A stretch of 64,000 nt of DNA from Arachnopeziza araneosa (taxonomy: Eukaryota; Ascomycota; Leotiomycetes; Helotiales; Arachnopezizaceae): contig QYAI01000075.1 in assembly GCA_003988855.1 (NCBI GenBank), forward strand, positions 1 to 64,000, in the 5' to 3' direction. The notes beneath the pieces are model-generated. The model did not search any database and had not been told where the DNA came from. It worked only from the letters and a program-made list of their open reading frames with translations. Position numbers and translations under genes: made by a program. This document shows positions 35,852-47,627 of this stretch, in pieces. Within the stretch, counting starts at the first letter, position 1. Each line of letters begins with the position of its first letter.

Positions 35852-37977
35852 TTAGGGCAAAAGAAAATGGTGTATCGTACCCGTAATCGCTTTTAAGTAC
35901 CTCAGGCTTGTGTTGGCAAGTGGCCCAAGGGCAGGATATAATCCATCGGCTTCTGGAACGGCAACGTTGTAGATGCTAGTTTCGATCTCTTCAGCAATGT
36001 TAGTTTCGGCCCCTTTGGCAGTGTCCCATCCGGCACCGTTCCATTCATCAATGTCCCAGTCGGCAGCGTCAGGAACAGGGGCTCGCATATTTGTTGCGTG
36101 ATCTTGGTTACGGACACCACCCTCACTGCGCATCACTTCATGAAGATCAAAGAATGATGACTGAATGAGGGCAGGATTGTGATGACTGCTTGACACAGCA
36201 TTATATGACTGGGGCGGTTGTTCAGACCTCTCGGAACTCATTGACTCCGAATCGGTGGAATCGGTGTCTCGGGCAGTTCAGCTAAAGCAATAGCCTCCAT
36301 ATGTTTTCCAACACGTGTAACAAAATTTCGTTGTGACTTCCCTGGGATTTCTAGGCAGAGTTGACAAGCTTCCAAGTCAATTGGCATTGGCTTGTTCACT
36401 TCCATTGAACGGGCCGCAATCAAGAATTGATCGTCGCTTAGGTGCAAGTCGTGGGTATTTTCAACGTGTGTTCGCCATTTCTCGGGAGTTCTAGCTTTGT
36501 ACTGACAGTCTGAACAGCTCCAATACCTGCTTATTCTATGTTGACCAAATTCGTGTTCTTCCCAAAGCTTTCGAGTTGGGAATGTCTTCAACTCATCTTT
36601 GCAACCTGAGAATGTGCAAATATATGGTTTAAGATCGGCGAAAACGTGCCGTCTACACAATTTGTTAGTATGGCATAAGAATTTCAAGCACGGTATGTAA
36701 CTTACCTCCAGTCGATGCGGTTCTTGATCCTACTCAACATGTGTCCACAAATTTGGCAGCTAAACGGCACATCCTCAAAAACTTCCTTAGGTGTCGGAGG
36801 TTTCCATTATCCCTATCAGTGGCAGCAGACTGGAATGAAGAATGAGATGCAGCCGTAGCGGCATATGTTGAACCTGCCGGAAGCGATGAGCCCAATCCAG
36901 AATCATGGAACAATGAGACTGCAACAAACACGGCTTTTGGGGCTTCTCCTATTTGATCTTCCGTTGTTCGAAGAGTCATATGACGCTGCCGATCAGCCTC
37001 ACCCAACCTATTCATCAGCCGTAAGTGAGCTTTCGGGAATTTGTCGTACACCTTCAGTACGTAGGGTTGGGCCGGCCCTGAGACTTGAAAGTCTATAGGA
37101 TGAGTTTGTTGATCCTCAAAATCATCACAATCCAGTGCGTTCAGCGTCTCTTCCATCGATGGAAGCAGCTCCATGAGACATTCTACGTAGACTTCCAATG
37201 TACTTGCAATCTCAAAGGTGAAAGTATCTGAGGACTCCGGATTGGTCATGACTGACGATCCATCACTGTCATAGTCATTTTCGGTGAGGATTCGAGCTTT
37301 TTCGACAAAGGTCCAGGTTATGAATTTCTTCACGAACTCTTTGATGCTCCAAAGAAGTGGAGCCTTCCAGACACTTTGGAGCCAATTCTACCAGCTCGTT
37401 AGCTTAGCAAGCGAGAAATTTCAGGACATGACTGCTCACTGAAAAGGAGCATGTTCGCAATAGCCGCAATCGATTCAATAGCACTTTCCCTTAGACTATC
37501 AATCTCATCGAGAACATTTTCCAACTTGCCGCCACGAAAATCATCACCCCAGAAGAACAATCTGCCGAGGGACTTTTTGAGCGATTTTTCACATGTCTTC
37601 TTCTAGTCTGGAATAGACCGTACTAGAGGTAAGAGGAGAGAAAAGAGTTCCAAGGTGTGTTGATACAAACTCCATGCAAAACCAGTGCAAGCTTGCGATT
37701 TTTTGCTATCGATATTATCGGCTGTTTGAATCGTCGCTCCATCGATCCACTCTGCCACTGTCCCAAGCCCAGCCTGTTGCGGAGCAAGTGGCGATAAACG
37801 CTGGTATTCTATTTTTGAAGTCGAGATTATGTTGATTGTTGGATCCTCTGAGATAGTGCGTCGATGGTGAAGATTACTCTTTTCTCCGCTCTCACTCACA
37901 GCCTCGTGGACTTCTTCATCTTCGAAGGTAGCCCGCTGAAGGTCATCGTTGGGATTATCGAGTTTGCTGAAATCCAT
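35852..37977 (-). pseudogene. Broken acuF-like C2H2 zinc-finger protein
   Basis: Begins MDFSKLDNPNDDLQ at 37977. In-frame TAG at 37605-37603 is followed by 50 more good codons (KKTCEKSLKKSLGRLFFWGDDF), then a probable intron (donor 37439) whose phases do not match the downstream frame. The next segment (37333-36800) ends in another shift near 36801, where DNGN must join PPTPKEVFEDVPFSCQICG. A clean 53-nt intron (36705-36653) follows, then the diagnostic zinc region: WRRHVFADLKPYICTFSGC, HEFGQHR, YWSCSDCQYK and CQLCLEIPG. The stop at 36238 overlaps an ATG (36241) of yet another frame that stays open to 35852, so the acidic tail is also shifted. The family is the fungal acuF-like C2H2 group (name from memory), of unknown function. 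At least four lesions. Confidence 0.65.
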
Positions 37978-38253
37978 TTCGTACGATATTGCCCTGAACT
38001 TTCTTCATTTGTGAAAGAGAAGAAATCCTCGTTTGCAACTGCTATCAATCTCAACGAATATCTTATGTTGGGCTATCGTATGAGGGTTTTATTGTATGGA
38101 AACACGCTTTGGGTTGCGGGCTCTGCGCGAGGCGTCTTTGCACAGCCTGCGGATGCACACAGCCCCCGTCAACCTAGTATGGTATCGAAAGGCTCGACCT
38201 GATTTCAATTAATTGTTCAATGTTCATGGACTTTGGAGAACTTCATTTTCGCA

Positions 38254-40333
38254 ATGTCAGGATTTGAAGTTGTGGGTGTCGTTCTCGGAGTGCTTCCGTT
38301 GCTTATATCGGCCGCTGAGCATTATGAGGATGTTTTCAAACCTTTCAAAAGGTTCAAAAAATGTGCGCCAGAGCTTGAGCTATATCAGCAGTAGTTTAAG
38401 ACCCAGAAAATGACTTTCCTGAATCAATGCCAACTATTGTTGACTGCACTGACTGGTCGTGAATCTGCTAAGGAGATGTTGCGGGAGAAAAACCACCCGT
38501 TTTGGAACGATAGAGGATTGAAAACGAAGCTCGTTGAACAACTGGGTAATTCAAGAGAAGCTTGTGAGGCTACTGTAAAAATGATTACAAAGAAGCTTAA
38601 ATCTATTGAGGAAGATGCTGAAGGTTTCGGAATCATCTTGCAAGAATCAATTCCAGTCAGTTCCCTCGAAAGAGCCAACGCTGCCTACATTTGCATGAAC
38701 TGACAAACTTAAATAGTTACGTTCGATCGGAGACAAAGCATAGCGTTCTAGGTTAAAAAACAGCTCGAATTTAGCTTCTCAGAATCAAGACTGAACGACT
38801 ATCTCAAAGATCTTCGACAATTCAACCAAGACTTTCGAACACTGGCGAAGCAGACCAGCAAACTTGATAAATCGAGACACGGTGATTCGTCACCTCAAGT
38901 GGGTACAATATATCCTTCTAAGAAGATTGAAGAATCCAAGCTGTTACAGAGAGCTTCTGCACAGTTGTATGATGCAATAGGACGAGCCGTCAGCACCATA
39001 CAGAACATCATGCACATTTCCAATTACTTCCTCAAAATATTGGATCAACTGATGCAGATTATTCATTCGTACAGTTTAATATCGCTTTCACTCATGGTGG
39101 AAGCGAGACATCTGCCATAGAACCTGTGGTAAGGACATCATCTCGTACCAATTCTCTCCCCCTCGATCTATATCAGCCTCTCACGAGCTAGATTTGAGCA
39201 GAATGCTAATATTTCTCTATCTAGTGGATAGCAATTGAGTCTTCTTTCGCCGAAAATACGCTCAATGAGAGCAGCAAAGCCATCCTGCCACCAGATGCTT
39301 CTTCAAATCTATCACGCTCTTTGACTCACTGTCTCGATTCAGAATCTTTCCAAGCCAAGAAAAAGATAAAACCCACTAAAAGTGTACGATTCATAGAATC
39401 GTCTCCAAGCTGCTCGTCTAGCACAGGAGCTGTCAGCCATCAAGAAGTTTTGTCGAGTAAATGCATGACAGAGATGCACCCACCGCACAGCAGCCGGTCC
39501 ACCACATCCGTGACCAAAATAACCTCACATCAACACTCCTCGCTGCCCGATTTCTGCGTAAAGCACGATTTCTGTCATGAACTGCGCAAATCATGCGCAT
39601 ATTCACGGTCCCCGGAGAATAAATATATCGGATACTTCCAAAAAGCAGGGCCATGTAAACATCTCGTCTACTTCGCAGCCCCAGTGTCTACAGGTAACTA
39701 TACGGATCCCAAATCACTAGCTTCGATTATCACCACTGCATCACGGAAACCAGAGATGGAGCAGTTTATGGAATATGAGAGAGTGAGATTAGCAGCACGA
39801 TTAGCTTCAGCTGTCCTACAGTTCCACGCAACACCTCTTCTTCGAGACTTCTAGCGCAGCGAAGATGTCATCTTCTTTAGTGATAGCAGTGACGATGATG
39901 TTGCATCCATAATATCTCCACATCTCAATGTCCAAGTCAATTCAACAGAGCCTCAAAAGCTCATCCCACCAGCCGACAACACTTTAGATACCGCCACTCG
40001 ACATCTCATTCGCAATCCATATCTGTTCAGCCTAGGAGTAAGGCTTATCGAACTCGCTTTCCAGGCACCTCTTCACAGCCTATATAACAGTGAAGACTTA
40101 GTCGGTGAGCCTAACACGCTCTCAGACTTTTTTGTTGCAAGTCGTTTGAGCAAGACGATAAGCTCATCGTTGGGACCGGCATACGGAAAGGTGGTGCGAA
40201 ATGCCTTGGGTGCGATTTTGGACAAGCGACGAATGACTTGAATGATGTAAAGTTGCAAGCTGTATTTTACCAGGATGTTGTATGTGAGCTTGAGAGACTT
40301 GAACGAGGGTTTGCAATGCTGCAGTTGGGATGA
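38254..40333 (+). pseudogene. Broken DUF7580-like fungal protein
   Basis: ATG at 38254 starts the conserved MSGFEVVGVVLGVLPLLISA helix. Lesions in order: TAG 38392-38394 (between LYQQ and FKTQK); a likely intron ending near 38716; TAG 38741-38743 where GDKAWRSR would be expected; a slip in the A-run near 38755; a frame change near 39030 (before STDADYSF...FNIAFTHGG); a good intron 39129-39224; TAG 39852-39854 (after TPLLRDF, where Trp is usual); and a final shift near 40190 before CLGCDFGQATNDLNDV...YQDVVCELERLERGF. Conserved blocks are in the right order throughout, so this was one gene. DUF7580-type proteins (name from memory) are expanded in filamentous ascomycetes with an N-terminal helical domain; function unknown. 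It starts 276 bp from the acuF-like relic, head to head. Confidence 0.7.
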
Positions 40334-41387
40334 TGGCCTGAAAATTGAATGGACCAACTTCATAAATTGATGCTGGTGGCTTTACATGTCTCAATAACGC
40401 TAACCTTACTTGTGGATAGATATTGAGGCTTTACTTCTTGTCATTTTTGACGATTTTGATTTGAGTTTCGATGCGCAGTAAAATCAGTCCTAGTAGTGCA
40501 GTCTATCTAAAAACCATAGTTATATCCCTTTCAGCCATTGCATGTCCATTGTAGAATATACCCTGGGAAGTTTCTCAAAGAAAACTTCTTCATGTTTAAT
40601 TGAACTAGCAAGACTTGAATTTCTTGCCCAAGATGGATGATGAGGCGTTCAAGGGACTCAGCCTTACGAATTGAGATGAGGTCTGTGCGTGTCAGATTTC
40701 AGCCTCGGTTTTCTTTTTCCTTTCACGACTTCAGCATCACAACCACCTCGCTCATCGCTCTGCTTCCTTAAAAGTTTTGTTTCGGGGCCAATGAGATTGT
40801 TACTATTATTTTGTAATTTCCCTGCGATCGTTTGATGTTTAACCAGCGCCAGTCTCTCAGCAGAGCATTTTCTCTCGTATCATCACTCACGTGTTATTCT
40901 TTGCTTCTTCTTGCGTGATGCATATCCGTACCAGTCTGCGGCTCTTCCAAAGTCTTCTAATACATTTCTCCAATCAATTCGAGATCCTCGCAATTTTAAT
41001 TTCACGGTAAGAGATTATCTTGCAATACCTTTACTCGATGCCGCTGTTTTGGACTACCGTGGAAACGGACGCAATTCTTTCCTGCATGGCAGTCTAATGG
41101 AAAGTGTTGTCTATGTTTCATTGCTTCCCCGTTTGAATATGGATAAATGAAAAACCAGTGATACCCGCCAGCAGTATTATTACGTGCTTTTTTTCGTTCG
41201 GCGGTGACTCAAAGGTGGGGGCACAAGAGGTGCAAAAAATCCCACACGAATATCTAGAAATTGTCATCTCGGACTGTTATCCTGAAAGGAAATTCCTACA
41301 GCCCATCTCATATCGTGGAAAACTTGTTTCAAGACTGCAATCTCTTCAATTTAGACTGCCAGATACACTTATCATAAAAATTCAACC
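40334..41387. other. Intergenic, promoter of the MFS gene
   Basis: 1.05 kb without a supported frame. The last 150 bp are T-rich with pyrimidine tracts before the ATG. Confidence 0.45.
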
Positions 41388-43799
41388 ATGACTCCAAGCT
41401 CATTGGATGACTCCCTTAGCATTGAGACGGTAACCGAGGAAGCAGCTCCAAGTGAAGATACCGCACTGCTTCCTAAATCAATAAATCGGGAAGATGAAGA
41501 AGCAGAATGGACTCCAGAGTCTCTGGGCCGCGGTTTCATCTGGATCGAGATCGGTACGTCTCTCAGCTCTCCATCCACACTCATAGCGATTGACAATGCC
41601 CATCAGCCATCTTCAGCAACGTCTTCCTCTCGGGCTTTGACAGCACCATCACAGCCTCCACCTACGCCGTGATCGGATCCGATTTCAACGCGGCCAACAC
41701 CATCTCCTGGCTCACCACATCCTACCTGATCACCAGCACGGCGTTCCAGCCGCTGTACGGCCGCTTCTCCGACATCCTGGGGCGGCGCGCCTGTTTCTTC
41801 ACAGCCACCATCACCTTCCTCCTCGGCTGTCTGGGCTGTGGCATCACGACCAATTTCATCGTGTTGAACCTGATGCGAGCGCTCACAGGACTCGGTGGCG
41901 GAGGATTGATCACCATGGCGACGGTACGACTCTCCACCGTATCAGAGTAATCGCTAACGTGTAGGCAGATCATCAACTCCGATATCATTCCCCTCAAGAA
42001 CCGCGGCATGTATCAGGCGGTGCAGAACGGTTTGCATGGGTTCGGAGCCATCTCCGGTGCCAGCCTGGGTGGCGTTATCGCAGACACCATCGGTTGGAGG
42101 TGGTGCTTCTTGTGTCAGGTCCCCATCTCTTTGTTTGGGTTGATCATTGGCTATTTCGTCATCAAGAATCCGAATGTCTTCTGCGATGACGACGAGGAGA
42201 CGGAGAGTCAGGAAAAGAGAGCACTCTGGAGACGAATCGACCTCACAGGGGCAATGTTGTTGGTTGTTGGTTTATCAGTCCAACTTGCTGCGCTGAGTTT
42301 GGGCGGGAATCAGTATCCGTGGTCTGATATCCGAGTCATTCTCTGTCTGGTCGCCAGTGCTGTGATTCTGGTCATCTTTGTCTGGGTTGAGGTGAAAACG
42401 AATGCATTGCCCGTGGTACGTATCTTTTTAGGATTTGTGACAGGTTGGGAGGAAACGTTCAAACCCTTGACAAGAATTATCTTGAAAATAATTTTGGATT
42501 TAAAACTTCTAAGCAGAGTCACTGCTAAAGGCTGATAGATGCCAATGTGGATGCTTCAAGGCCGCACCGCCATCTCCAACCAGGTCAGCAACGTGCTTGT
42601 GGGAATGTCAAGCTACGCCGTGAGTTCACCATTCCTCAACCCCTCAGCATGCACACTTTACAAAAACCCTCAAACTAACGCACGCCTAAAGTTTCTCTTC
42701 ACTATCCCGCTCTTCTTCCAAGTCGTTCTCCTGGACTCAGCCTCCAAAGCCGGTCTCCGGCTCGTTATCCCCTCGCTCGCGACTCCTGTGGGTGCCCTCT
42801 TCGCAGGCTTCATCATGTCACGATGGGGTCAACTGAGCAACTTGGTTCGTCTTGGCTGCTTCTTCATGATGCTAGGCAATGCGCTGGTTGCGTCGCTCCA
42901 GATCCAGGACGCGGCTTGGAAGCATATCGCATACCTGTTCCCCGCGAATCTGGGACAGGGGATCGTCTATCCGAGCATCCTGTTTACAAATATTGCTGCG
43001 TTTGAACAATCTGGTATGTGCTGATCACGTATGTGGAGGGTTCAGCTGATGGCATGTAGAACAAGCGGTTTCCACGTCGATGGTGTATCTGTTTCGTTCT
43101 ATGGGAGTACGTATCTTACCGTTATTTGCAAATGATGTGGTGGAGCTTCAACAGATCGGCAATACGATATCGGAAGTTTATGCTAACAACCAAACAGACA
43201 GTCTGGGGTGTCGCAGCTACTTCGACCATCATTCAAAACATCCTCTCCTCTCGACTGCCTGAGGCTTTGTCCGGAATACCAGATAAAACGAAAGTGATAC
43301 ACTTTTCCTAGCCTCCTCTCTTCTCTCCTTTTTATTTTTGATCATTATGCCAAGTTCAGGCTGACCCGTAGACAAGATCATAGATGAAATCCGCCACTCG
43401 GTGACCGCTCTCCGACATCTCGATGTGAGTATTCTTACATATTGATCTGTCGTATCTGCGAGAGAGCCAAGGGCTCGGGAGTTGATTCGAAAGCACTTCT
43501 GCCTGAAAAATCATGTCCTGGCAGCGTTACTCCTCAATTGTCATACGGATGCGTTGTTCTTCTTGTGCAAGCCAAGTAGTATTACGAACACGGCCTGAAA
43601 TCAAGTCTTGGACTCTTGGCTCTCGGCTCCCTTATCAAGAAGATCATAAACTGATTGAACGTAGCCGGAGGTCCAAGAGATCGCGAGAGGTGTGTATTTC
43701 CAGGCCCTGCGACTCTCTTTCCTGGCTAGCACGGCCTGGGCGGCTGTGGCTTTGCTCGCGGCATCTTTCGCTCGCGGCCGGAGTCTGGTTAGGAAATAA
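41388..43799 (+). CDS. MFS transporter, Fnx1/VBA-like (DHA2 group)
   Basis: Nine exons: 41388-41553, 41607-41923, 41969-42415, 42539-42619, 42692-43013, 43060-43106, 43198-43293, 43377-43424, 43665-43799; 552 residues with consistent phases. Acidic N-terminus with TALLPK (dileucine-like vacuolar sorting signal possible), then FLSGFDSTI (TM1), LYGRFSDILGRR (motif A), GLGGGG, ADTIGWRWCFLCQVP (motif C region), and 14 predicted helices. IGWRWCFLCQVPI and the C-terminal RHSVTALRHL resemble fungal Fnx1 and vacuolar basic amino-acid permeases, which load lysine, arginine or histidine into the vacuole; drug export is the alternative. The last intron is 240 nt. The 3' exon was chosen because PEVQEIARGVYFQALR and a final helix ending ARGRSLVRK follow an acceptor at 43664. 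The donor at 43294 (GTGATA) is weak. Confidence 0.8.
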
Positions 43800-45440
43800 G
43801 TCAATCGGCGTTGTATGCTTGCATCTTGGCACACCATAGGGCTGTGTGGTGTGTGAAGATAGCAATGCATATACCTGACTCAACAAAAAGGTGAGCGGCT
43901 TGGCGAAAAGAGCAAAAATGTCCAGGTTTTGTTGGCGATTGAATTGGCTTACATGGAGACGGCTTTTCGAGGGCCTAGATCTTCTTGGGTTGAGAGGGTG
44001 TGGTCAGGAATTCCAGATCGGTGGTTCCGTTAAGGTTGTGTGGAGCCTTTCTCTAGCTCTTCACTAAGCAACATCAACGAACGATATCACGACCGAGCAA
44101 TACCACGAGTCTCTATCCCGAAACACCAAGCGCTTCTTTTGATTTTGCGGGGTAAGGTATTCTCCGCTAGTTGATCCAAGTGGAAAGTAGTCTGACCCAG
44201 TCGGAGCGAGTTTGATCGTTGCCCTTGATGCCTTTCTCTCCGCATGACAGCTCAAGTCTTCAAGTCCAAGTCACCTGTCTGTCCTCTCAGCCGATCGGTT
44301 TCAACCTTCAGCGCTGAGGTGCTCCACGTGATGTATGCCAGTGATGTATCCCAATGAGACCAAGGTCCTCTCCACGTGCACCCATGACGCCCGCTGCCCA
44401 TGTCATTTCTTCATCTCCATCCATCTCCGTCTCTCTATCGGGTGGCGAAGACAGGGAGGACAACATGCTGCCCACTGCAACCTAATCGCAAAAGCACACA
44501 CAGCCAATCCACCTGGCAGAGGGCGGGAAAAGGGAAAGCTACATCATCACATGTAATGCGATGATGGTTGTCTTCCCCGCGGCCAATGGCGGCCCTGCGA
44601 TGCCTCCTAATCGTTGTGCAGATTGGCGAAACAGAGGGTGGGAGGGCAGCAGAAGCAAGCAAGCGCATTACATTGACGATACATGAACATGGTGCCGGAC
44701 ATGGCATGAGTGCTGGCCAATGTGTGGTGGGTGGTGATGGAGGTGGTCGTGGCGCAGCGAGAAAGACGACCAGACAGAGTGACGAAATGGTGGGGCGGGA
44801 TCTGCGGGGTAGCAGCCAGTGCAGGTCGCTCGCTGCTGCTGCTGCTGGACGAGCAAAAGACACTGGCTGACACTCTGCCGTTCTACGCTGGTCCCCTAAT
44901 TGCTGTCAGACAGCCCACCCATCCAATCACTCCCCAAAGCACCACCCCCGATGTGCGCGCCCGGTATTTCACCTGGTGAGAGCAACCGCTGCCTTGGCGT
45001 ATGGGGAGCTCGTCTCTTGTTGATTACCCTTCCCTGACAGGATGGCCAGGGCACCAACGTGATGACTGTGGGCCTTGCACCGACTGGCTCTGGCCTGGCT
45101 GGATTCCTGGACCGCTCCTGGGGGAATCGAATCACTGACGGTTGGATCGCTCATTCGATAACTCGATATGAAATGGCGTTAATCTGACGGCTCGGTTGGT
45201 TCGTTCATCAGGAGGCGGCAGAGGAGGGGTATGATGTGTGATGGTTGATAGTCAATGGAGTGTGGTACGAGCTTGAGTTACGTAGTAGGTATATAAAGGA
45301 GATGGATGGTCTCGACACTACGTTTTTCTCTATACCACCATCTTCCAAGCTACGCAAAACCTGAGATATCTAAACTTGAGATATCCAAGACCAATTGCAA
45401 CTTAACGTACTCTACACAAACAACACCAGCATATACCAAG
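43800..45440. other. 1.6 kb intergenic, GC-richer than average
   Basis: Frames on both strands of 60-142 codons with Pro/Ser/His-rich composition and heavy mutual overlap. No domain. It contains the promoter of the small repeat protein. Confidence 0.4.
45290..45298 (+). promoter_or_regulatory. TATA box candidate
   Basis: TATATAAAG lies 143 bp upstream of the ATG at 45441 and is followed by CT-rich tracts (TTTTTCTCTATACC). This is a typical strong fungal core promoter arrangement. Confidence 0.4.
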
Positions 45441-46005
45441 ATGTCTGCAAGAACAACCCCTACCACCATCACTTTTGATGAGGAAAATCTCATCAGTAAG
45501 TCCTATCCGCTACCTTCTCTACTCGTCAAGTTACGGAACAGAAAACTAATAGCACAACCCAGGCCATCCCGCAGGTACCGTCTTCATCGAAGAAGACGAA
45601 GACCACGCACAAGATTGGACCACCACCACAGCCGCCAAAGATTCCTGGGCAGCGCGCGAACGCCGCCGATCCTCAGTGTGGTCCAAGATCGACGAGAACA
45701 ACCCACATACCATCATCCCACCAACCAAGACCTCCTCCGGTGCTCCCCGCCGCGGCTCTATCCTCTCAGTCTGGAAAGCAGGCAAGGATAAAGATGGACG
45801 AAGTGTCCTAAAGCACGACGATGGAAGCGACGATGAAGATGAGGCCATCGTTCTCCAAGAAGAAGTTCCCGTTGTCGAAAAGCAGGGACGAAGAAGCTCT
45901 TCCAGTGCACAAGAACGCAAGGGAAGCATACTCAGTCTCTGGTCCAAGGGTGTCGATGAGAAAGGTCGGAACATCTTTGGACACGACGATGAGGAGTGGA
46001 AGTGA
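45441..46005 (+). CDS. Small fungal protein with repeated Arg-Ser-Trp motif
   Basis: Two exons: 45441-45495 and 45563-46005; 67-nt intron (GTAAGT...CCCAG); 165 residues. Unknown function. It carries three related units: RRRSSVWSKIDENNPHTI, RRGSILSVWKAGKDKDGRSV..HDD, and RKGSILSLWSKGVDEKGRNIFGHDDEEWK at the very end. Between them lie acidic Asp/Glu stretches. RRxS contexts suit basophilic kinases (PKA-like). No signal peptide or membrane segment. A strong TATA and pyrimidine-rich leader suggest an abundant, regulated transcript, as for conidial or stress proteins, but that is inference. The start is chosen because the ATG context AAGATGTCTGC is good and the upstream in-frame ATG (45306) leads into unlike sequence. 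Confidence 0.7.
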
Positions 46006-46587
46006 ATTGTCGTCCTGAGTTGATCTCGGCTTCGCTTACTTGGCTTCGCTTCGCATGCCTATCTTTGATTTGTTGCTGTTTCACGAGCGTGTTTGATAAG
46101 AATGATCACGACGGAAGGAAAGATTGATGATCTGTATTGTAAATATGATACCAGGTGGATCTGCTATTGCTAGATCGGATAAGATTATATGATAAGAGGG
46201 AATACACAAAACTTGACAAGCTATCTATGGTCTTTGACTCGCAAATGTGGATGGAACTTAATTCTACCACCTCTCTCTCCTATCATCTCGAACCCTCCCT
46301 TGCTCATCACTGCCATCGTACTCAAACTTACCTTCGTCAACACACCAACAAATCCACCCCGGAACACCCGGCCTCAACTTTCCGCATCTCCCTTCCGCAT
46401 CTCCCATCCCATCCCAATGCCTCCTCTCAACACAACCTGAACCTGCACACCAAAAAATCACATGTGTATATGTGTGTAGGTGTGCAGCCGCATCTGCATC
46501 CGGCTGACCTGGCGTCACAGTCATATCGGAAAGGATTAGATCAGCATTGTTGCTCCATGTGTTCCGGATGGTCGGTCGGGGGGTTGG

Positions 46588-46667
46588 GATGGTGAGGATG
46601 GTTAAGGAAGGATGGATAAGGGAGGATGGAAGGGATGGAGGTATTAAGATGGTGAGGATGGTTAAGG
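46588..46667. repeat. GGATGG-rich minisatellite
   Basis: A 20-bp unit at 46588-46607 recurs exactly at 46648-46667 within a GGATGG/GGTTAAGG-rich tract. Confidence 0.7.
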
Positions 46668-47444
46668 GATGGAGGCTGGAGGCATGAATGGGAACTCAAC
46701 TGGGTAAGTTAGTCTGGGTGGGACTTTTGTCTGCGTATTTGGAGTGGTCTGGATTTCTTTGTGCTCAGGTTGAAATAATGGAGGATGGATGGGATAGTGT
46801 TCTAGGCTTGTTTTCTTGTCTTATCGCTTCTCTCTCGCCTTCGTTTCTCCCTTCTCATAGACTGCCCAACAGCGGTAAACACCCTTCAAACACATTTCTC
46901 TCCATCCAGCAAGCACCACCACTCGCTATTGATGTAAACCCAAGTGCGTCGATTCACCACGGCACACACCGGTGCGCGATAGGACTTGCAGACAACTGGA
47001 GAATCACATGTCGATCAGTTGAGGCATCAAAAGGACTAACTATAGGTACGCAGCACTAGGTAGTCTACGTGAGAAGAGCCGGAATAAACGCAACTATCAT
47101 TCCTTCCCATCTCATAAACCTCCACATAACCTGACAAAACCCCAAAACCTCCCCACCCATGTATTAACTCGAACATGCTATGCCACAGCTACCCCTCCCA
47201 AAAGCAGGTCCCTCCCGCTCCCGCTGCTGCCACCTCAGGAACGCACCCGCAAGCGCAGATGCCAAGATCGACCCAAATACATTACACCATCTCCTGATGT
47301 CGGACGGGAAGCGTAAGTCGACGCACAGGTGCGAGGCCACGGCTTGTCATAGGCCTCGGCATGGGATGGGGTGAGGGCCCCCGTCTCGGTCCAGGCCGCG
47401 TGAGGGTGGGGTGTCGCGTGCCGAGATTTAGCTCGGGTCGGGAT

Positions 47445-47517
47445 GGGGTGGGTTGGGTGCGTGGGTGGGCCGATGTTGGGGAGGGAAGTTGCGGGATGGG
47501 ATGGGGGGATTTGGGGG
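47445..47517 (+). repeat. G-run tracts able to form G-quadruplexes
   Basis: Four or more GGG runs with short loops at about 47445-47469 (GGGTTGGGTGCGTGGGTGGG) and again at about 47493-47517. Confidence 0.5.
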
Positions 47518-47572
47518 TTGGATGGATGGTTTTTCGTGGGGTTTCTGGATCGAGTGACGATGAGGAGGGAAA

Positions 47573-47627
47573 TTGGTTGGTTGGTTGGTTGGTTGGTTGG
47601 CTGGTTGGTTGGTTGTTTGTTTGGTTG
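47573..47627 (+). repeat. (TTGG)n microsatellite
   Basis: About 13 TTGG/TTGT units with one interruption (GGCTGG). Confidence 0.9.

Noticed and set aside
44435..45135. Overlapping GC-rich frames on both strands
   Set aside because: Six-frame openness from high GC, not consistent coding signal; more likely promoter DNA.
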